Origin: Takakia lepidozioides
Taxonomy: Eukaryota; Streptophyta; Takakiopsida; Takakiales; Takakiaceae
Direction of reading: 5' to 3'
Length of the DNA stretch: 64,000 nucleotides
NCBI GenBank assembly: GCA_030704615.1
Contig: CM060732.1
Coordinates: 53,859,053 to 53,923,052, forward strand
Shown here: one piece after another, positions 58,260 to 64,000 of the stretch
Layout: each line of letters begins with the position of its first letter
Position numbering within the stretch: the stretch's first letter is position 1
Position numbers and translations under genes: made by a program
The notes under the pieces: generated by a model
The model's database searches: none
What the model was told of the DNA's origin: nothing
What the model saw: only the letters and a program-made list of their open reading frames with translations

Positions 58260-60288
58260 CTGAGCCCAGGCCCCCTCATAACTTATATACTCAATGAGTC
58301 ATTTTCCTTTTGTGCTCCCTTTTGGGAAGACTTCTTTTTTCTTTTCTTTTTGGAAACTTTTCCTGTCAGAAATAGCAAAAGTAAACCAGAGACCTTTCAT
58401 GGCATCCATCCATGTATCTTAGGTGGTTTTGAGTATAGCACACTCTTGGTGATTACTCAGCAATCTCCCACTTTGTTGTGCGTCAGAGGCAGCTTGGCGT
58501 GAATTGGTGGAGGCAAAGCTAAACGAGGATGTCCGACACGGATTTGAGACATCCGCATATGGTTGGTGGGGTTGCTTGGGGGCTTCTGCAAGGGATGTTG
58601 GGCTTCAATCCAACTTATCAGTGCCGGCCAGGGTGCACTTGCACACCCTTTTATTGTGTCAGGGCTGGGTTGATGGATGATCCCATCATGTTACGGTTGA
58701 TCCGGCCTGCTCAACAGGATAGCGATGGAAACATTGAATGGGCGCAAACACTAACGATCAATTTAGGGACACACAACGTGGGGGGGTTCACCGAAGCACA
58801 CCTGCAAGAGTGATGGGTGCGTCTCCTGTCCTTTTGTTGTTGCTGAGTATTGGGTGATTTCTATCTTTGGCTGTTTGTTGTAGTACCAGTGCAGAAGCAA
58901 CAGTATGAGTTGTTGTCTTGTGCATCGATGGATTGTCGCACAAAAGTAGAGAGGGGCATAGCGACAGCTAATTCCAGAATAATAAAGAGGTTTCCGTCAG
59001 GCAGTCAAAGTCGTCCCTTTGCGGCACGGAACCTATTTAAACATAGATGATGGTATTCAGAAGGTGTTCGGGTGTTAACTTCTTAATTATATGTTTATGT
59101 TGAGAAGGAAGGAGGCCAAGTGGGGCAGGGCAGGGGAGGGAGTTGGGGGAGGAGGTGGGGGGGGGGGGGGGGGGGGGGGGTTGGTTTTGCTGGATTAGTC
59201 TTACTGAATACAAAGAAAAGTGCCACATGCCCTGGATCAAACCGTGGGTTTGCTAAGAAAGATGAGATGAGATTAACTGGGGAAACAGTTTTGATCCATC
59301 ATAGGAGCCGGGTCTGACAAATATTCATCCTATAAGACTGTTTGATAAGGTACTCAATGGTACCTTGAAGACCTTTGTCTCAGATATAGTGCGTCTGGGG
59401 TTTTCCATGCGGGGGATAGGGACAATCCTGCAGTACAAAACTTGTTTGTTGCAAAGATCGAACACAATCCAGTCTGTTGCTCTGGTTACTAACAGTATAA
59501 CACCGTGTGAGTTGGGTTCTGTTGTCTTGAAGCAGGATGTCTAGAGGATTGTGCAATTATAGTGTTGGTGCACCATGGACTACCCGCAGAGTTGTGAAGT
59601 CTGCATATCCAACTCTCCAGAATGGTCCTCTTATTCACCGGTATCACAGATGCAAAATCAGTTTCTCTTTGTATATACTGAAGATTTGCTGATTTGAAAG
59701 GCAGCCACTAACAGGTGGTAGGAAGAGAGAGCAGCCATGGCATCGCAATGCATGGCACACGTTTGGAACATCTCCACCTCTTCTGAAGGCATGTGGGGGC
59801 AGCCTCACAAGCCTCCCCCAGGGTTTGCTGCTAACCAGCCTGGCACTTGGCTGAAAGCTACAGGATATTTTCAGAACGGAACTGCATTGGGATTTGTTTC
59901 CAACAGTTTCAAATGGAGAACAGTAGAAGAAGGCAACGTTTCTGGACAGGGGGATGAGCAAGCAGGTCACCTGGAGGTGTGGAACAATGAATGGCCAACT
60001 CTGCCCGTGGTCACAGTCCACAATCAAGTTGCTAAGACAGGCAAATATCCAAAAGACCAAAATACGGTGAGGAGGAGCTTTGGATGTATTCTTCAAACTC
60101 CATTCATTGGTGGGACAATCGAGGCAACAAGGTGATTGCATTGAGTGCAAGTTGTGTTAGAGCAGAAGCAGACAACAAAACCATGCACAGCCTTTTTCCC
60201 CAAGTAATGATAGCCCTTCCCCCCCACTCTCTCTCTCCTTCCCTCTGTCTAGAGATTTCATGCTAAATCTCTAGAATCCATTGAGGTC
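58260..60288. other. No gene recognised; poly-G tract
   Basis: Contains a run of 24 G at 59157-59180 preceded by a G-rich stretch (from 59121) with quadruplex-forming potential. A 132-codon plus-strand frame at 59737-60135 has no recognised domain and may belong to the neighbouring LINE. Confidence 0.45.
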
Positions 60289-61372
60289 GTGGTGCTCAAA
60301 GAAAGCATGTCAACTTGTTCTAGAACAACTAATGTGACTGTTCAGGGCGAGTTTGGCATACCTCCTTTAAGCTCTCGATGCGATGAATTCAAGGTCAGAT
60401 GGTGGGGTCAGTTGAATCACAGTAATACCAGAAACCCTACGATAATTGACGCTATTCCTTGGAGGCAAGACCGTCCTGTTAAACAGGCTAAGTCTTGGCA
60501 GAAAAGGGTAGAAAAGATTTTCAAGTATCTGAATATTAGTCCAGAAGAGTTGACCCTACTGGGTGAAGCTGACCGGGAGGGGTTGTGTCCAAAGCCATGT
60601 CTGATGCCTGAAGGTTGTACATTAAAAACAAGTTAGGCATTAAACTTCCCTGAACTTGTTCCAGTCTGTGACATGGGCAAGGACCTTAAGGATGATCTGA
60701 AGGGCCTACCTACCCTCGGCACTGGACTGAAATTTAAACTCAGGGCGGGGAGCCCACCTTTAAACAATAAACAGATGCAGATAGGGAAAGGAGATTGTAA
60801 TTGCCCGATGTGCGGGCAACCTGAAGACATCCATTTTCTGATACATTGTCCAGGGTATCTCACCTGAGACCCTCTTCACGAACATCAAGAACATGGTTCC
60901 TGCACCTCTGTTCACCAACTTTCAAAATCTCGAGGCTAAGCCTAAAGACCTGGCCCTGTTGGGGTCTAACTTTTGGGCTGCTCACATACAGCAGATTGAT
61001 GCTTGTGTGAAGGGCTTGAGGATATCTGGAAAGCCAAAACTAATTGTTTATACCAAGGTAGGTCACGCTACTGGAATGAGCCCCTCACAAAGGTCGTTCC
61101 TATCCCCTATGTTTCCGTCCAAACTGGGCGCGTGGTCTATGGGCACAAGGCTACGGCAAATGAAGTTTGAGTTATTTCTCTCTCTCTCTCAAAGGTAAGT
61201 CACACTACCGGAGTGAGCCCCTCAATATGCTAGTCTCTGCCTCCCTTTTCTTCTGCCCAAACTGTGCACGGGGTCTATGGCAAGGCTATGGCAAACAATT
61301 GTCTTATGAGTACATTCTGTGTGTGTGTGTGTGTGAAGGGCCTACTGCCCTGCACCACAACCCACTGTGACG
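60289..61372 (+). mobile_element. LINE 3' region (C-terminal ORF2 end)
   Basis: Frame 1 reads a post-RT region (FKVRWWGQLNHSNTRNP, SWQKRVEKIFKYLNISPEEL), a TAG at 60634, then LKFKLRAGSPPLNNKQMQIG and CNCPMCGQPEDIHFLIHCPGY, the CCHC-like finger at LINE C-termini. The continuing protein (MVPAPLFTNFQNLEAKPKDLALLG) is in another frame. The 3' UTR ends CTTATGAGTACATTCTG followed by (TG)n at about 61316-61334, which may be the tail. The same family lies on minus at 51343. Dead copy. Confidence 0.6.
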
Positions 61373-61567
61373 GGCAGAAGCCTCCTGTGCCCTGCACACT
61401 CCCCACTCATGTCATTTCTGAGGTAAATACAGGGCTATAAAACTAAAATCAATACCTGGTAGTGCAACACATTCACATGTGTCACATCTGTTGTTTGTCA
61501 ATACTAGCTGCTGGTGAGCCTCACACTGTTTTCGCGGAGGTGTGACTAACTGAAGGAGGTAGTCTGG

Positions 61568-64000
61568 ATGCAGATCAATCCCAGAGGACCCGATTTCATG
61601 TGCAAGGGTATCAATGGGACACTCTGCGTTGATTACAAGAAGCCTGTGTGGGTAGATCAAGAACTGAAAGCAGCACCACCACAATTGTTGACTCTATGTA
61701 AGGCAGGACGACTAAGAGAAGCACTGCACATATTGGACCAAAGAGGCATTTCAGCAGACTCGAACACTTATGTCTGTCTCTTGCAGGAGTGTATCAAGAT
61801 GAAAAGCCTAGCAGAGGGAAAGCAGGTGCATGCCCACATTATCCATAGTGGGTTCAACCCAAACATCTTTCTACACACCACTCTTGTCCACATGTATGCG
61901 AAGTGTGGGAGTGTGACGGATGCACGACTGGTGTTTGACAAAATGCCCGAACGAGATGTGTTTACATGGACTGTTATGATTGCGGGATATACCAAGAATG
62001 GTTGTGGTATGGAGGCCTTGGAGACTTATGAGCAGATGATACAGGAAGGGGAGACGCCCAACAATTTCACCTTCACTTGCATTCTCAAGGCATGTGCCAG
62101 CCTGGCAGTGCTGGACAGGGGCATAGAGGTCCACACTGACATCATCAAAGCTGGAATCAAGCCAGATATCATTCTGGAAAATACCTTAGTTGATATGTAT
62201 GCCAAGTGTGGGAGTGTAAAGCATGCACGTCAAGTGTTCGACAAAATGGCTCAGACAGATATAGTTTCATGGAATACTATGATTGCAGGATATGCTCAGC
62301 ATGGGTGTGGTCTGGAGGCTCTCCAGATGTATGAGAAGATGATATGGGAAGGGGGGCAGCCCGACAGAGTCACGTTTGTTTGTGTTCTCAATGCCTGTGC
62401 CAGCCTGGCAGCTCTGGCAAAGGGCATAGAGGTCCATGGTGACATTTTGAAGGTCGGGGTTGTCCCAGATGTCATTCTCGATACTGCTCTTGTTAACATG
62501 TATGCAAAATGCGGGAAAATAAACTATGCTCGTCAAGTGTTTGACAGTATGGCTGACCGAAATGTCGTCTCATGGAATGCAATGATTGCAGGATATGCTC
62601 AGCATGGCTATGATACAGAGGCCGTGCGACTTTTTGAACAAATGCAACAGGAAGACTTGAAGCCAGACGTGGTGTCATGGAATGCCATGATTGCAGGATA
62701 TGTTCAGCATGGTTGTGGTAAGGAGGCTTTGGCAATGTATGAGCAAATGATGCAGGAAGGGATGACGCCCAGCCAGGTAACGTTTGTTTGCGTGCTCAAT
62801 GCGTGTGCCAGCTTGACAGCCCTTGAAAAGGGCCGGGAGGTTCACTCTTATGCCATCGAAACTGGAATTGAGGCAGATATCATTCTGGAAAACACCCTTG
62901 TTGACATGTATGCCAAATGTGGGAGTGTAAAGGATGCACGTCAAGTCTTTGACAATATGGCTCAGCGAGGAGTAATCTCATGGAATGTGATGATTGCAGG
63001 ATATGTTCGGAATAGCTGTGGTAGGGAGGCTTTAGAGATGTATGAGAAGATGATACAGGAAGGGGTGAAGCCCGACATGGTCACATTTGTTTGTGTTCTC
63101 AATGCTTGTGCCAGCCTGGCAGCCCTGAGAAAAGGCAAAGAGGTCCATGCTGACATCGTCAAAGCTGGAATTGAGCCAAATGTCATTCTGGGCAGTACCC
63201 TGGTCGACATGTATGCCAAATGCGGGCGCATAAAGGACGCGGGTCAAGTATTCAATAAAATGGCTGAACGTAATGTGGTCTCATGGAATGCAATGATAGC
63301 AGGGTACGCCAAACATGGGTGTGGGAGGGAGGCTCTGCAGCTATTTGAACAAATGAAACAGGAAGGCTTGAAGCCAGATGGTATCACCTTTATATGTGTT
63401 CTTTCTGCATGTAGCCATGTGGGCCTAATACATGAAGGTAGTCATTATTTTGATTCCATGAGTCGAGATCATGGCCTCTCTCCCACAGTAGAGCATTTTG
63501 GGTGCATCGTGGACCTTCATGGCCGTGCCGGGCGATTGGATGAAGCAGAGAAGTTCATCAACAAAATGCCAATTGAACCACATACTGCAGTGTGGGGGGC
63601 ATTGCTTGGTGCCTGCAGAATTCATGGCAATGTGAAGCTGGCAGAACGTGCAGCAAAGTGCCTTCTCAAGTGGGATCCACAGCACGCTGCCACTTATGTG
63701 CTGCTATCAAACATATATGCAGGGGCTGGCATGTGGGACGACACTGCGAAGGTCAGAAAAATAATGAAGGACAGAGGGGTCAGGAAAGAGCCAGGTCGCT
63801 GCTACATTGAGGTGGATCACCGGGTGCATACATTTGTTGTTGACGACATACCGCATCCCGAAATTGGGGAGATCCATGCTGAGTTACAGAGATTGTCTGA
63901 GCAGATGAAGGAGGCAGGATATGTACCTGACACACGGTTTGTACTCCATGATGTGGAGGAGGAGCAAAAGGAACTTTCTCTTTGCCACCACAGTGAGAAG
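61568..64000 (+). CDS. PLS-class pentatricopeptide repeat protein with E and DYW domains, 3' end outside the window
   Basis: Open for 811 codons from the ATG at 61568 to the window edge; an in-frame TAA at 61547-61549 precedes it, so this start is sound. No introns. After a short N-terminus there are about 18 PPR motifs in P-L-S order (six each), with hallmarks such as LVDMYAKCGSVKDARQVFD (S), VSWNAMIAGY (P) and VTFVCVLNACASLAAL (L). Two P-type motifs stand next to each other at about 62561-62770, breaking the triplet order. The E region follows (AVWGALLGACRIHGNVKLAE), then YIEVDHRVHTFVVDD, and the start of the DYW cytidine deaminase ending CHHSEK at the last bases, which holds the zinc-binding HxE motif. 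Such proteins edit C to U in organelle transcripts. Target organelle cannot be told. Confidence 0.93.
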   Translation, partial: MQINPRGPDFMCKGINGTLCVDYKKPVWVDQELKAAPPQLLTLCKAGRLREALHILDQRGISADSNTYVCLLQECIKMKSLAEGKQVHAHIIHSGFNPNIFLHTTLVHMYAKCGSVTDARLVFDKMPERDVFTWTVMIAGYTKNGCGMEALETYEQMIQEGETPNNFTFTCILKACASLAVLDRGIEVHTDIIKAGIKPDIILENTLVDMYAKCGSVKHARQVFDKMAQTDIVSWNTMIAGYAQHGCGLEALQMYEKMIWEGGQPDRVTFVCVLNACASLAALAKGIEVHGDILKVGVVPDVILDTALVNMYAKCGKINYARQVFDSMADRNVVSWNAMIAGYAQHGYDTEAVRLFEQMQQEDLKPDVVSWNAMIAGYVQHGCGKEALAMYEQMMQEGMTPSQVTFVCVLNACASLTALEKGREVHSYAIETGIEADIILENTLVDMYAKCGSVKDARQVFDNMAQRGVISWNVMIAGYVRNSCGREALEMYEKMIQEGVKPDMVTFVCVLNACASLAALRKGKEVHADIVKAGIEPNVILGSTLVDMYAKCGRIKDAGQVFNKMAERNVVSWNAMIAGYAKHGCGREALQLFEQMKQEGLKPDGITFICVLSACSHVGLIHEGSHYFDSMSRDHGLSPTVEHFGCIVDLHGRAGRLDEAEKFINKMPIEPHTAVWGALLGACRIHGNVKLAERAAKCLLKWDPQHAATYVLLSNIYAGAGMWDDTAKVRKIMKDRGVRKEPGRCYIEVDHRVHTFVVDDIPHPEIGEIHAELQRLSEQMKEAGYVPDTRFVLHDVEEEQKELSLCHHSEK

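Noticed and set aside
59737-60135. 132-codon plus-strand frame as a gene
   Set aside because: No recognised domain and next to a dead LINE; kept only as a note.

Overview
The window is nuclear DNA of a land plant. Supporting signs are a chloroplast-targeted chlorophyll-synthesis gene with introns (CHL27/CRD1), two plant-type ADP/ATP carriers with long N-terminal presequences, a PLS-class DYW-type PPR gene, a Ty3 chromovirus primed by initiator tRNA-Met, and degenerate plant telomere-type CCCTAAA repeats. The PPR repeat style and heavy transposon load suggest a non-seed plant (fern, lycophyte or moss). That placement is inference.

1-16 kb is gene-poor and decayed. It holds a stop-riddled spliced gene on + that resembles a beta-class DNA methyltransferase at low confidence. 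Four minus-strand relatives of a plant HAD/NLI-interacting-factor phosphatase-like family follow, all with a substituted catalytic Asp motif. Then come a duplicated about 430-bp repeat and six units of telomere-like repeat. 16-18 kb is a LINE reverse transcriptase fragment cut by the left end of a hAT transposon. That hAT runs into a 500-N assembly gap, which also removes the last exon of the first ADP/ATP carrier (18.9-20.2 kb).

21.3-33.1 kb is one nested structure. A hAT transposon (12-bp TIR, 8-bp target duplication with one mismatch) carries inside it a 6.9-kb Ty3 chromovirus (24159-31086, perfect TAGAG target duplication). The chromovirus has two LTRs of similar length but a broken gag-pol, including loss of the protease active site. 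A second decayed hAT transposase lies at 33.6-36.8 kb, and its start is abutted by a CACTA-like segment full of AACCACT motifs. 37-42.6 kb has no recognisable gene.

42.7-58.3 kb holds the genes, all on minus. They are an intact ADP/ATP carrier (3 exons, 394 residues), CHL27/CRD1 (5 exons, 429 residues), a PPPDE/DeSI-like peptidase (first exon not found) and an intronless, broken casein-kinase-1 pseudogene. Among them are a tRNA-derived SINE family (three copies), a non-autonomous hAT MITE with a perfect 8-bp target duplication, and a LINE 3' end. Another copy of that LINE sits at 60.3-61.4 kb on +. The window ends inside a long intronless DYW-type PPR gene (61568 to the edge).

Functionally, the intact genes serve organelles: nucleotide exchange in mitochondria, chlorophyll synthesis in plastids, and organelle RNA editing (PPR). 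They are unlinked housekeeping loci. No convincing new multi-gene system was found. The most unusual items are the HAD-like cluster, the nested transposon, and a hAT group that shares a CAGTGTTG terminus but carries different subterminal repeat motifs.
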